8,046 bases of DNA from Nanobdellota archaeon. Its GTDB lineage: Archaea; Nanobdellota; Nanobdellia; Woesearchaeales; B3-WOES. Positions 1 to 5,993 of this stretch are shown here, piece after piece. Location: the NCBI GenBank assembly GCA_023131705.1, contig JAGLZG010000061.1, positions 1 to 8,046 of the forward strand, in the 5' to 3' direction. A program made the translations under genes and the position numbers. Position 1 is the stretch's first letter, and each line of letters begins with the position of its first letter. The notes under the pieces were generated by a model, which worked only from the letters and a program-made list of their open reading frames with translations, made no database searches and was not told the DNA's origin.

Positions 1-323
1 CCTGCATGAAGCTTTGTCATAACAATCTCTAAAGCAGGTTTGTTAAACTTGGGATGCATGTCAACAGGGATGCCTCTTCCATTATCAATAACAGTTAAAC
101 TATTATCCTTATGAATAATAACATTTATCTCAGTGCAAAAACCAGCCAGAGCCTCATCTATTGAGTTGTCAACAACTTCATAAACAAGGTGATGGAATCC
201 CCTTAAGCTGGTATCGCCTATATACATCGCGGGACGTTTTCTAACCGCTTCTAAGCCGCCTAATACATGGATAGACTCTGCTTTATATGATTCCTTTGAT
301 TTAGCTTTTTCTTCTGGTGTCAT
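1..323 (-). CDS. gyrB: DNA gyrase subunit B, N-terminal part (cut by window edge)
   Basis: This is the first 107 codons of the ATPase subunit of type IIA topoisomerase (gyrase), which uses ATP to introduce negative supercoils into DNA together with GyrA. The visible part is the start of the GHKL ATP-binding domain. It contains HVLGGLEAVRKRPAMYIGD (residues 19-37), the helix EVVDNSIDEALAG (49-61), whose Glu49 and Asn53 match the catalytic base and Mg-binding Asn of E. coli GyrB (E42, N46), and the ATP-lid start IDNGRGIP (79-86), whose Asp80 matches D73. ATG at 323-321 is the only usual start codon between the upstream in-frame TAA and the conserved region; no strong Shine-Dalgarno is seen. ParE/TopoVI-like alternatives are less likely: TopVIB is much more divergent, and ParE is rare in archaea. 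The C-terminal TOPRIM part lies outside the window. Confidence 0.95.
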   Translation of the reverse strand, partial: MTPEEKAKSKESYKAESIHVLGGLEAVRKRPAMYIGDTSLRGFHHLVYEVVDNSIDEALAGFCTEINVIIHKDNSLTVIDNGRGIPVDMHPKFNKPALEIVMTKLHA

Positions 324-404
324 TGGTTTTTTAACTAATCTCTCAATTTTTTTGATGTAAAAATTTCTTAAATCTTAGACATCTATACTTAAGAAAGTGT
401 GGCT

Positions 405-430
405 TATTCTTTATAAACCTTTTGGTTGAA
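405..430 (-). promoter_or_regulatory. Probable archaeal BRE/TATA promoter of gyrB
   Basis: Read on the minus strand, an A-rich BRE-like ccaaaagg is followed directly by tttataaa (410-417). Transcription would be expected to start about 25 nt on, near 385-390, giving a leader of roughly 60 nt before the gyrB ATG at 323. The assignment rests on sequence match and position only. Confidence 0.5.
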
Positions 431-610
431 AACAAGGGATAGAAGGCTTGTAGTGGCTGTTTTCAGAGGTTTTGTCTCGTCAAAAACCACGTACTAAAGA
501 GGGTTTTGTGGCATTTTTGATGTGTTAAGGAAGATGGTTGATTGTGTTAGTTTCAATAATCTTTTTTGGGGCTAAAAAGTAGAAGGGCGAGAAAACCTAA
601 CACCTTAAAA
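421..610. other. Intergenic stretch between divergent promoters, with alternative hairpins and no gene found
   Basis: No credible protein, tRNA or rRNA gene was found on either strand here. Segment 481-490 (caaaaaccac) can pair either with ggttttg at 468-474 (one A bulged) or with 508-519 (gtgg, then a 2-nt bulge, then tttttg). The two pairings exclude each other. A near-direct repeat, gagg(g)ttttgt, occurs at about 466-475 and 499-509. A T6 run follows at 562-567. The patch lies outside the likely leaders of both flanking genes, so it could be regulatory DNA, a small RNA, or nothing. Confidence 0.3.
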
Positions 611-650
611 ACGAAAAATTTATACAGTTGGGAGATTATTATATTATAGG
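611..650 (+). promoter_or_regulatory. Probable promoter of the three-gene operon
   Basis: The A-rich cgaaaaa (612-618) followed by tttata (619-624) looks like an archaeal BRE/TATA and would place the transcript start near 645-650, with a leader of about 30 nt to the ATG at 681. A second AT-rich candidate, attatatta at about 638-646, would start transcription near 668-672, leaving a very short leader. The sequence does not decide between them. Confidence 0.45.
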
Positions 651-680
651 GGATGAGAAAACTAATAAGCGATGATGTAA

Positions 681-1583
681 ATGAGATATCATATAAAAAA
701 AATAAAGGAATTTGGTATCAAATATGCTGGTGATGTAGAAACATCTGTTTTAAAATTTCTGTATAATAATCGTAACGGACTTATTTATCCTGTAAAAACA
801 ATTGCTAGGTCTGTACAGATTAATCCTGATAGTGTAAGAGGTGCATTAAACAGATTGCATGAAAGGAGATATGTAAAAAAAATTTGGTCCAGAAAAGATG
901 GAAGAATTACTTTGTGGAGACTGAGAAGAAATGCAAAAGTATACCAAATCGTCGAACAACGAATAGGGATTCATAAGAGTTCTAGTGTTATACATAAAAA
1001 TGATTATAGTAATAAAAACCCTTTCATTCAAGATTATAGAACTAATATTTTTGATAGAACAAGAAATGAAGTAAGATCAAGTACATTTAAAGGATCAAAA
1101 TTTTTTGAACCCTCTAAAACACATATTAAGAAAGATACGAGTGAGCATTACATAGATAAAATTTCGAAAACTACAATAAAGCTATCACCCTTAAAAACAG
1201 CTTTACAATCAGCATTTCCACATATAGCTCTTCCATTAGAGGCAGGTTATCAAATACTTTCTAATCTCGATACAATCAGGGATAGCTATAACTTAACAAC
1301 CGATACAGGTTCTTATTCACTTTGTAATGCTTTAAATGAAACAGTTAAAACTGCTACAAGGCTTGCATATAACCATGTTGTAAATTATGTCTCTCAAACC
1401 ATAGGAAATGCAGTAATCCCTAATATTGTAGAAACATCTTCAAAGTATTTGGAACAAAAAGATATATTTAAGGATATTACAGAATCTCTTAATCTGGATG
1501 AATCATATAGCGATGATTTCAAAAATTTTTATGATGCATCATTAAGCAATTGTCTAAAGAATAGAATTAATATGGTTAGGTGA
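681..1583 (+). CDS. Winged helix-turn-helix protein of unknown function
   Basis: A 300-residue protein that I do not recognise beyond its N-terminal DNA-binding fold. Residues 19-83 read as a winged helix-turn-helix: a first helix VETSVLKFLYNN, the segment YPVKTIARSVQINPDSVRGA (36-55) as helix-turn-recognition helix, then LNRLHERRYVKKI and a beta wing rich in basic residues (RKDGRITLWRL, 71-81). Residues 95-160 are polar and Lys/Ser/Asn-rich, probably a flexible linker. Residues 165-300 look helical, with no membrane segment or catalytic motif I can name. ATG 681 is the first start after an in-frame TAA at 678-680; no clear Shine-Dalgarno precedes it. It is the first gene of a tight operon with the small acidic protein and the HEPN-like protein, so it may bind the operon's own promoter or serve as a DNA-recognition part. 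It is AT-rich: a hand count of 1021-1080 gives 14 G+C of 60. Confidence 0.75.
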   Translation: MRYHIKKIKEFGIKYAGDVETSVLKFLYNNRNGLIYPVKTIARSVQINPDSVRGALNRLHERRYVKKIWSRKDGRITLWRLRRNAKVYQIVEQRIGIHKSSSVIHKNDYSNKNPFIQDYRTNIFDRTRNEVRSSTFKGSKFFEPSKTHIKKDTSEHYIDKISKTTIKLSPLKTALQSAFPHIALPLEAGYQILSNLDTIRDSYNLTTDTGSYSLCNALNETVKTATRLAYNHVVNYVSQTIGNAVIPNIVETSSKYLEQKDIFKDITESLNLDESYSDDFKNFYDASLSNCLKNRINMVR

Positions 1584-1584
1584 T
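1574..1584 (+). promoter_or_regulatory. Ribosome binding site of the 81-residue gene
   Basis: The sequence ggttaggtga, spanning the stop codon of the wHTH gene, contains the archaeal Shine-Dalgarno core aggtga (1577-1582), five to six nt before the ATG at 1588. It indicates that the second gene is translated from the same message, coupled to termination of the first. Confidence 0.6.
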
Positions 1585-1587
1585 AAT

Positions 1588-1833
1588 ATGGAACTAAATT
1601 TTAATGAAATAAAAAGTTTGACTGATGAAGCATTGATGATTTCAACGGTAAAAATGTTAGTATTCAAAGAATTGAAGGATGAACTTATGATTGATGAAAA
1701 GGAATTAAAGGATAAAATTAATTCTAAACCCAATGACTTTTATAAACCAGAAGAATTAGATATCTTGGTGCAAGATAATTTCAATGATTTTATAAAAAAA
1801 TTGGTTGATTTGATTTCTGAAGAGATAAAATGA
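1588..1833 (+). CDS. Small acidic protein of unknown function
   Basis: An 81-residue protein with no family I recognise. It is acidic: I count 20 Asp/Glu against 12 Lys, with no Arg and no Cys. It is predicted largely helical, with amphipathic stretches at about 5-32 and 55-80 separated by a turn around NSKPNDFYKP (45-54). No metal-binding, nucleotidyltransferase or HTH motif is visible, so it is not an MNT-type antitoxin. The start is supported by a good aggtga Shine-Dalgarno, and its stop overlaps the start of the next gene (ATGA at 1830-1833). A small acidic protein translated just before a putative RNase could be its inhibitor or a partner subunit. That is suggested only by charge, size and position. 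Confidence 0.65.
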   Translation: MELNFNEIKSLTDEALMISTVKMLVFKELKDELMIDEKELKDKINSKPNDFYKPEELDILVQDNFNDFIKKLVDLISEEIK

Positions 1834-2939
1834 GCGATAAAACATTAGAAGCATTGAATCTTGAATTTGAAAAAGCATATCTGTTTTTTCAACAAGGTAA
1901 ATTTATTCTTGATGCTTCTTTTAAGAAATCGCTTTTTGAATATTTGGATGCTCATTTTCAAGACCATTATTCGGAACATGACAAACTTTTTCAGAAATTT
2001 AATGTATTTTGGTTAGAAAATAATTATATAATCAGACCTTTTCAATTATGTGATATTGTATTTGAAAAAATACTTTCACTAGTTTATGAATGGGAAAAAA
2101 CTAATTCACCCAATAGAGTTCACAAAGGAACTCTATATTACTTTTATGGTATGATTTGCATTCTTAAAGGGGAAATAGATAAGGGTCTTTTATTAATGCA
2201 TCAAGCATCGAATGAAGATGGAAACTTAGGAAGAAATACTACTCCATCAAAAAGTTTTATTTTATTAGATGAAGAAAATCCATATCAATTCTTTAGAGCA
2301 AAAGTTGTGGAAACTGTAAACTTCTTAAATGAGTATATATCTAATTATTGTGCTACAACTTCAAGTACGTTTGACATAACTAATTTAAGGACTAGTTTAC
2401 TTAAAAAAGCAGAACATAAAGAAGAATCGTTTTTCTTTGTTTACTGTATATATAAATTGGAAAAAATAATTAATAGAATAGATGAAAGAATAAGAAAAAA
2501 TAAATTAGCTTCATTTATTGAAACCACTATTATTTTTGAGTTATGTAAGCTTTGTGAAGTACTCTTAAAAAAAATATACGTAGAATCCCTAATCAAACAT
2601 AATTATAATAATAAATCAGATTTTATCCATTATATTGACTACTTCTGTAATGACAATCTAGTTAGTCTAAATTTACGTCAAAATAATCTTGGATTTTTAA
2701 ATGCAGAAATTAAAAACAACTTTCAGAATACCATTCAAGCATTGGTGAATAATTCTTATACCCATCATTCTTTTATTTCGTCTCCCTCCCCTATAGAGTA
2801 TAGTATTGCATTAACATACTGTCTCAGAAATTTTGGAGGACATAAAATAGAAGAGCAACAAACTCTTTGCAATGAGTTTGAAAAAATTGTAAAAGCCATA
2901 TTCAATTTTATATTCTTTATGATTGAAAAAAAATACTGA
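1830..2939 (+). CDS. Putative HEPN-domain protein (candidate ribonuclease)
   Basis: A 369-residue, mostly helical protein. The C-terminal part (about 200-369) contains successive long helices, including FIETTIIFELCKLCEVLLKK (229-248), and then CLRNFGGHKI (331-340). Arg333-Asn334-x3-His338 matches the R-polar-x(3-5)-H signature of HEPN domains, many of which are metal-independent RNases in toxin-antitoxin, abortive-infection and CRISPR systems. A final hydrophobic helix follows (350-366). Around residues 101-128 one TPR-like unit is visible (LYYFYGMICILKGEIDKGLL at 102-121). The N-terminal 200 residues are otherwise unassigned, and no second catalytic domain or membrane segment is evident. The start overlaps the previous stop (ATGA), so translation is probably coupled to the small acidic protein. 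The gene is AT-rich compared with the flanking ATPase. The HEPN call rests on one short motif plus helical context; a non-catalytic helical protein is possible. Confidence 0.6.
   Translation: MSDKTLEALNLEFEKAYLFFQQGKFILDASFKKSLFEYLDAHFQDHYSEHDKLFQKFNVFWLENNYIIRPFQLCDIVFEKILSLVYEWEKTNSPNRVHKGTLYYFYGMICILKGEIDKGLLLMHQASNEDGNLGRNTTPSKSFILLDEENPYQFFRAKVVETVNFLNEYISNYCATTSSTFDITNLRTSLLKKAEHKEESFFFVYCIYKLEKIINRIDERIRKNKLASFIETTIIFELCKLCEVLLKKIYVESLIKHNYNNKSDFIHYIDYFCNDNLVSLNLRQNNLGFLNAEIKNNFQNTIQALVNNSYTHHSFISSPSPIEYSIALTYCLRNFGGHKIEEQQTLCNEFEKIVKAIFNFIFFMIEKKY
2926..2933 (-). terminator. Possible T8 terminator of the ATPase gene
   Basis: Eight A residues on the plus strand give a U8 tract in the minus-strand transcript about 50 nt past the ATPase stop codon. 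The tract lies inside the end of the convergent HEPN-like gene, so the two 3' ends would overlap. Confidence 0.35.
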
Positions 2940-2945
2940 TTTTTT
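2940..2945 (+). terminator. T-run terminator of the operon
   Basis: Six consecutive T residues begin directly after the TGA of the HEPN-like gene, in a 42-nt gap between convergent genes. T-tracts without a hairpin are the usual archaeal termination signal. Confidence 0.45.
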
Positions 2946-2981
2946 ATTACTCTATTGATTTATAATTTATTTCTACCCTTT

Positions 2982-5663
2982 TTATGGAATTCGAATTCTA
3001 TTATTCTTACCCATATAAAACTTGCTTATCCCCATCATTATAAAGCCTAAGCTTGAGATTCCTATGATTTTAAGCCAGTCTATTGCTAATAATGAAACAG
3101 TTCCAAAAATGGCCTGTAATGGTGACCAATAAACTACTGCTAACTGTATAATCAGCGATAAGCAAACAGCTCCAAACAACCACTTATTTGAAAATGGATT
3201 CAGATGTTTGAGAGAATGGTGTAATGTTCTGCTGCTCATAACAGCAAACATCTGGAACATAACAAGAGTTGTGAATGCTACTGTTTGAGCTTTGCTTAAA
3301 TTAATTTCTTTGTATTGCATAAAAATAAATAATGTTCCTAATCCCATTATCAATCCAAAGATAACAATCGATAGGAATATTTTCCATGAAACAGGATTCT
3401 CTTTTGGATTTCTTGGAGGATGATTCATAATCCCTTCCTCATTTGATTCAAACCCTAAACCTAATGCAGGGAAATCATCTGTCAGCAGGTTCATCAATAA
3501 AATTTGAAGAGGGAGCAATGGAAGGGGAAATTTAAGCATTATTGCAATGAATACTGCAGTTATTTCTCCAGCATTACAGGATAAAAGATACTTTGCTGAT
3601 TTAATCATCTTATTATAGATGTTTCTGCCTTCTTCGATTGCGTTTACTATCGTAGCAAAATTATCATCTGTTAAAGTTGCTTTTGAAACTTCTTTAGCGA
3701 CATCTGTCCCTGTAATGCCCATCGCTATGCCAATATCTGCTTTTTTCAGGGCAGGAGCATCATTTACACCATCACCAGTCATTGCTACAATGTGGCCTTT
3801 TTTTTGCAGGGCATCAACAATTCTTAATTTTTGGATAGGCAAAGCCCTGGCGATAATTATAACTTTCTCTATCTTTTTCTCGAGTTCAGCATCACTCATC
3901 TTTTCAACATCATCCCCTGTTAATATAATATCCCCTTCCCTGAATAACCCAATTTGCTGAGCTACAGCTTTAGTTGTTATGGCGTGGTCTCCTGTTATTA
4001 TCATAACTTTTATTCCTGCTTCCCGGCATTGTTCAACAGCTTGTTTAACTTCATCTCTTGGCGGGTCAATCATACCAACAAGCCCAACAAATACCAAATT
4101 TTTCTCAACACAGTCTATGCTATACTTTTTAGAATCAGGAATTTCTTTATATGCAAGAGCAAGCAATCTTAAAGCTTTCCCAGCAAAAGAATCATTCATC
4201 GTGAGGATTTTTTTTCTGTCTTTTTTAGTGAGTTTTCTTACTCTGCCATTTTCAAGGATTCTATCGCACACCTTTAAAAGAAGAGCAGGAGCTCCTTTAA
4301 CATAAGCTTCTGTTTTTTTATTTATTTTATTTTTAAATATGACTGACATCCTTTTCCTGTCTGAGTCAAAGGGCAATTCTTTGATTAAAGAGAAATTTCT
4401 TTGCAAATCTTTATCTTCAAGTTTTCCTTTTTTTCCAAGAACTATTAAAGAACCTTCAGTTGGGTCTCCAAGAATTTCAAATTCATTATTTTTCTTGTTT
4501 AATTTTGCATTATTGCATAAATAGCCTATTCGAAAGAATAATTCCATCTGTTTTGGATCAATCTGCTTATTATCTGCATAAAAATTTCCTTTTGGCTCAT
4601 AACCTGCACCGCTTACTTTGATTATCTTGTTATCATAGAAAATTTCTGTTATTGTCATCTGATTTTTTGTGATTGTTCCTGTTTTGTCAGAACAAATTAT
4701 AGTAGCAGCACCTAAACTTTCTGCTGCAGGAAGCTTCTTAATCAGCATATTCTTTTTTGCCAGCCTTTTTGTTCCCATAGACAAACCAACAGTTACAATA
4801 ATCGGAAGTGAATTTGGAATAGTAGAAACAGTTAAAGCCAAAGCAAATATGAGCATTTTGCCAAAAGTCAGGGTTCCCTGTAATGTTCCTGAAACTAATA
4901 CAGTAATAATTAAAATAACCGCTACAATCCCAATCTGCTTTGCTAACCTTGTAAACTTTATCTGCAACGGTGTCTGGACTTCTTTTGTTGTCTGCAATGA
5001 AACAGCAATCTTTCCAAACTCTGTTATCATGCCAGTATTGGTAACAACACTTTTTCCTTTTCCGTATGTTACTGCTGTTCCCATAAAAGCCATATTCTCC
5101 TGGTCTGATATAGAGATGCCTAATCTGAACGGCTCAGTAACTTTTTTTGATGGAACAGACTCTCCAGTCAGGGATGCTTCATCTATCTGCAAGCTTGAAA
5201 CTTCTAACAATCTTGAATCTGCCGGAACAATATCTCCTGCTTCGAGTAAAAGAATATCTCCGGGAACAACATCTCTTGCAGGGATTTTTTGTTCTTTTCC
5301 ATCACGCAGAACCTTTGCTGTCGGAGCAGATATCTTTTCTAATGCTTCAATTGCTTTTTCAGCCTTAAATTCCTGAATAAAACCAAGTATAGCGTTTAAA
5401 AGCACTATTCCAAATATAGCTATTGATTCAATTATTTCTCCTAAAAACAAAGATAAAAATCCTGCAAAGATAAGCAATAAAATAAGGGTGTTCTTAAATT
5501 GACTTAAGAAGATAGTAAGTATGGTAAGTTTTTTTTCCTTCTGCAATTCATTATAGCCAAATTCCTCTAACCTTCTTTTGGCTTCTTTCTTAGTCAAGCC
5601 TTTTTCAGAACTTTTTAATGATTTGATTGTTTCGGATATGCTTAAATTATAATAATCAACCAT
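2982..5663 (-). CDS. P2-type cation-transporting ATPase (calcium/sodium-pump-like)
   Basis: A complete 893-residue P-type ATPase that would pump a cation across the membrane through an aspartyl-phosphate intermediate. Motifs in order: N-terminal cation-ATPase domain (LTKKEAKRRLEEFGYNEL, 23-40); M1/M2 about 55-96; actuator loop TGES (166-169); M3/M4 about 241-295; phosphorylation site DKTGT (326-330, Asp326); ATP-binding KGAPA (456-460); TGD (557-559); hinge DGVNDAP (631-637); then M5-M10 (about 689-882). Ion-site residues match SERCA in M5 (Asn697, Glu700) and M6 (Asn725, Thr728, Asp729). However, M4 has PNSLP (283-287) where calcium pumps have PEGLP, and M8 has Gln804 where SERCA seems to have Glu. 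The ion is therefore uncertain: calcium, sodium or another. Start ATG at 5663 follows an agaggg Shine-Dalgarno by about 8 nt. The gene appears to be transcribed alone and converges on the wHTH/HEPN operon. Confidence 0.93.
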   Translation of the reverse strand: MVDYYNLSISETIKSLKSSEKGLTKKEAKRRLEEFGYNELQKEKKLTILTIFLSQFKNTLILLLIFAGFLSLFLGEIIESIAIFGIVLLNAILGFIQEFKAEKAIEALEKISAPTAKVLRDGKEQKIPARDVVPGDILLLEAGDIVPADSRLLEVSSLQIDEASLTGESVPSKKVTEPFRLGISISDQENMAFMGTAVTYGKGKSVVTNTGMITEFGKIAVSLQTTKEVQTPLQIKFTRLAKQIGIVAVILIITVLVSGTLQGTLTFGKMLIFALALTVSTIPNSLPIIVTVGLSMGTKRLAKKNMLIKKLPAAESLGAATIICSDKTGTITKNQMTITEIFYDNKIIKVSGAGYEPKGNFYADNKQIDPKQMELFFRIGYLCNNAKLNKKNNEFEILGDPTEGSLIVLGKKGKLEDKDLQRNFSLIKELPFDSDRKRMSVIFKNKINKKTEAYVKGAPALLLKVCDRILENGRVRKLTKKDRKKILTMNDSFAGKALRLLALAYKEIPDSKKYSIDCVEKNLVFVGLVGMIDPPRDEVKQAVEQCREAGIKVMIITGDHAITTKAVAQQIGLFREGDIILTGDDVEKMSDAELEKKIEKVIIIARALPIQKLRIVDALQKKGHIVAMTGDGVNDAPALKKADIGIAMGITGTDVAKEVSKATLTDDNFATIVNAIEEGRNIYNKMIKSAKYLLSCNAGEITAVFIAIMLKFPLPLLPLQILLMNLLTDDFPALGLGFESNEEGIMNHPPRNPKENPVSWKIFLSIVIFGLIMGLGTLFIFMQYKEINLSKAQTVAFTTLVMFQMFAVMSSRTLHHSLKHLNPFSNKWLFGAVCLSLIIQLAVVYWSPLQAIFGTVSLLAIDWLKIIGISSLGFIMMGISKFYMGKNNRIRIP

Positions 5664-5670
5664 TTATATG

Positions 5671-5676
5671 CCCTCT
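5671..5676 (-). promoter_or_regulatory. Ribosome binding site of the ATPase gene
   Basis: On the minus strand agaggg lies about 7-8 nt before the ATG at 5663-5661. This fixes the start and shows that this message has a leader, unlike the two genes to its right. Confidence 0.55.
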
Positions 5677-5765
5677 TTTATTTTACACTTTTCAACAATG
5701 TTCCAGTAAAAACCTTTAAAATAACATTTTTTGATTCCATAATCATAATAATAAACATATATGCA

Positions 5766-5790
5766 TATTTATAAATATTCCCTTTTTAAA
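5766..5790 (-). promoter_or_regulatory. Probable BRE/TATA promoter of the ATPase gene
   Basis: Read on the minus strand, the purine-rich aaaaagggaata precedes tttataaa (5768-5775). A start near 5742-5748 would give a leader of about 80 nt that includes the Shine-Dalgarno. Because tttataaa is palindromic it could also work rightward, but the BRE-like sequence favours the minus strand. Confidence 0.45.
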
Positions 5791-5817
5791 ATGTTAGAAA
5801 TATACCTCCTCTAAAAC

Positions 5818-5831
5818 AAAACCTTTTTAAA
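5818..5831 (+). promoter_or_regulatory. TATA box of the eL41 gene, leaderless spacing
   Basis: The sequence aaacctttttaaa holds tttttaaa at 5824-5831, whose first T is 31 nt before the eL41 ATG. Archaeal transcription starts about 25-30 nt from the TATA box, so the transcript should begin at or within a few nt of the ATG. No Shine-Dalgarno is present in the gap. Confidence 0.5.
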
Positions 5832-5854
5832 TGACCTTATTTTCTCATATTCCT

Positions 5855-5956
5855 ATGAAAAGAAGCTCACGCAGATGGAAAAAGAAAGGCCAGATGAGAT
5901 GGAAGTGGCAAAGGAAAAGGATGAAGAAAGAAAAGAAAAAGAGAGCTAAAAAATAA
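5855..5956 (+). CDS. rpl41e: Ribosomal protein eL41 (L41e)
   Basis: A 33-residue, extremely basic protein (nearly two thirds Lys/Arg) with three Trp, belonging to the large ribosomal subunit. In eukaryotic ribosomes eL41 is a single helix at the bridge between the subunits. The first half, MKRSSRRWKKKGQ, followed by MRWKWQRKRMKK (14-25), follows the archaeal L41e pattern. From Met14 it aligns without gaps to the 25-residue human protein, which begins MRAKWRKKRM. ATG 5855 is preferred over Met14 because the extra N-terminal basic segment is typical of archaeal members and the TATA spacing fits it. There is no Shine-Dalgarno, consistent with a leaderless message. At this length it falls below common gene-calling cutoffs and is easily lost in annotation. 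The following gene, on the same strand, has its own TATA box. Confidence 0.88.
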   Translation: MKRSSRRWKKKGQMRWKWQRKRMKKEKKKRAKK

Positions 5957-5963
5957 AGTTATC

Positions 5964-5971
5964 TTTTTAAA
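5964..5971 (+). promoter_or_regulatory. TATA box of the lhr helicase gene, leaderless spacing
   Basis: A second tttttaaa, in the same cctttttaaa-like context, lies with its first T 30 nt before the helicase ATG at 5994. It falls between the eL41 stop and the helicase start, so lhr can be transcribed independently without a 5' leader. Confidence 0.5.
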
Positions 5972-5986
5972 CCTAGTTCTATTACC

Positions 5987-5993
5987 TTTTTTT
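5987..5993 (+). terminator. T7 tract that could end the eL41 transcript
   Basis: Seven T residues lie directly before the helicase ATG, 31 nt past the eL41 stop. They could act as an archaeal T-tract terminator for eL41, and they coincide with the expected start region of the lhr transcript. Confidence 0.3.

Noticed and set aside
668..695. C-box-like gatgatg near the operon start, as for a C/D guide RNA
   Set aside because: No matching D box or C'/D' pair with proper spacing follows, and the site coincides with the start of a coding region.
846..1031. Minus-strand frame opposite the wHTH gene
   Set aside because: It is antisense to the wing and linker of the wHTH gene, with no supporting signals.
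1588..2939. Reading the second and third genes as a classical HEPN-MNT toxin-antitoxin pair
   Set aside because: The small protein lacks the GSx(n)DxD nucleotidyltransferase signature of MNT antitoxins, so that known system does not apply.
2987..2998. Perfect 12-bp palindrome gaattcgaattc at the end of the ATPase gene
   Set aside because: It encodes the last codons of the ATPase (RIP) and is too short to act as a hairpin terminator; most likely chance.
3619..4524. Several plus-strand open frames within the ATPase gene
   Set aside because: All lie inside the ATPase coding region, lack ribosome binding sites, and give low-complexity hydrophobic products.
4669..5376. Open frame of 235 codons on the plus strand, opposite the ATPase gene
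   Set aside because: It is fully antisense to a well-supported P-type ATPase, and its sequence shows no motif of its own; it is a mirror of the AT-rich hydrophobic codons on the other strand.
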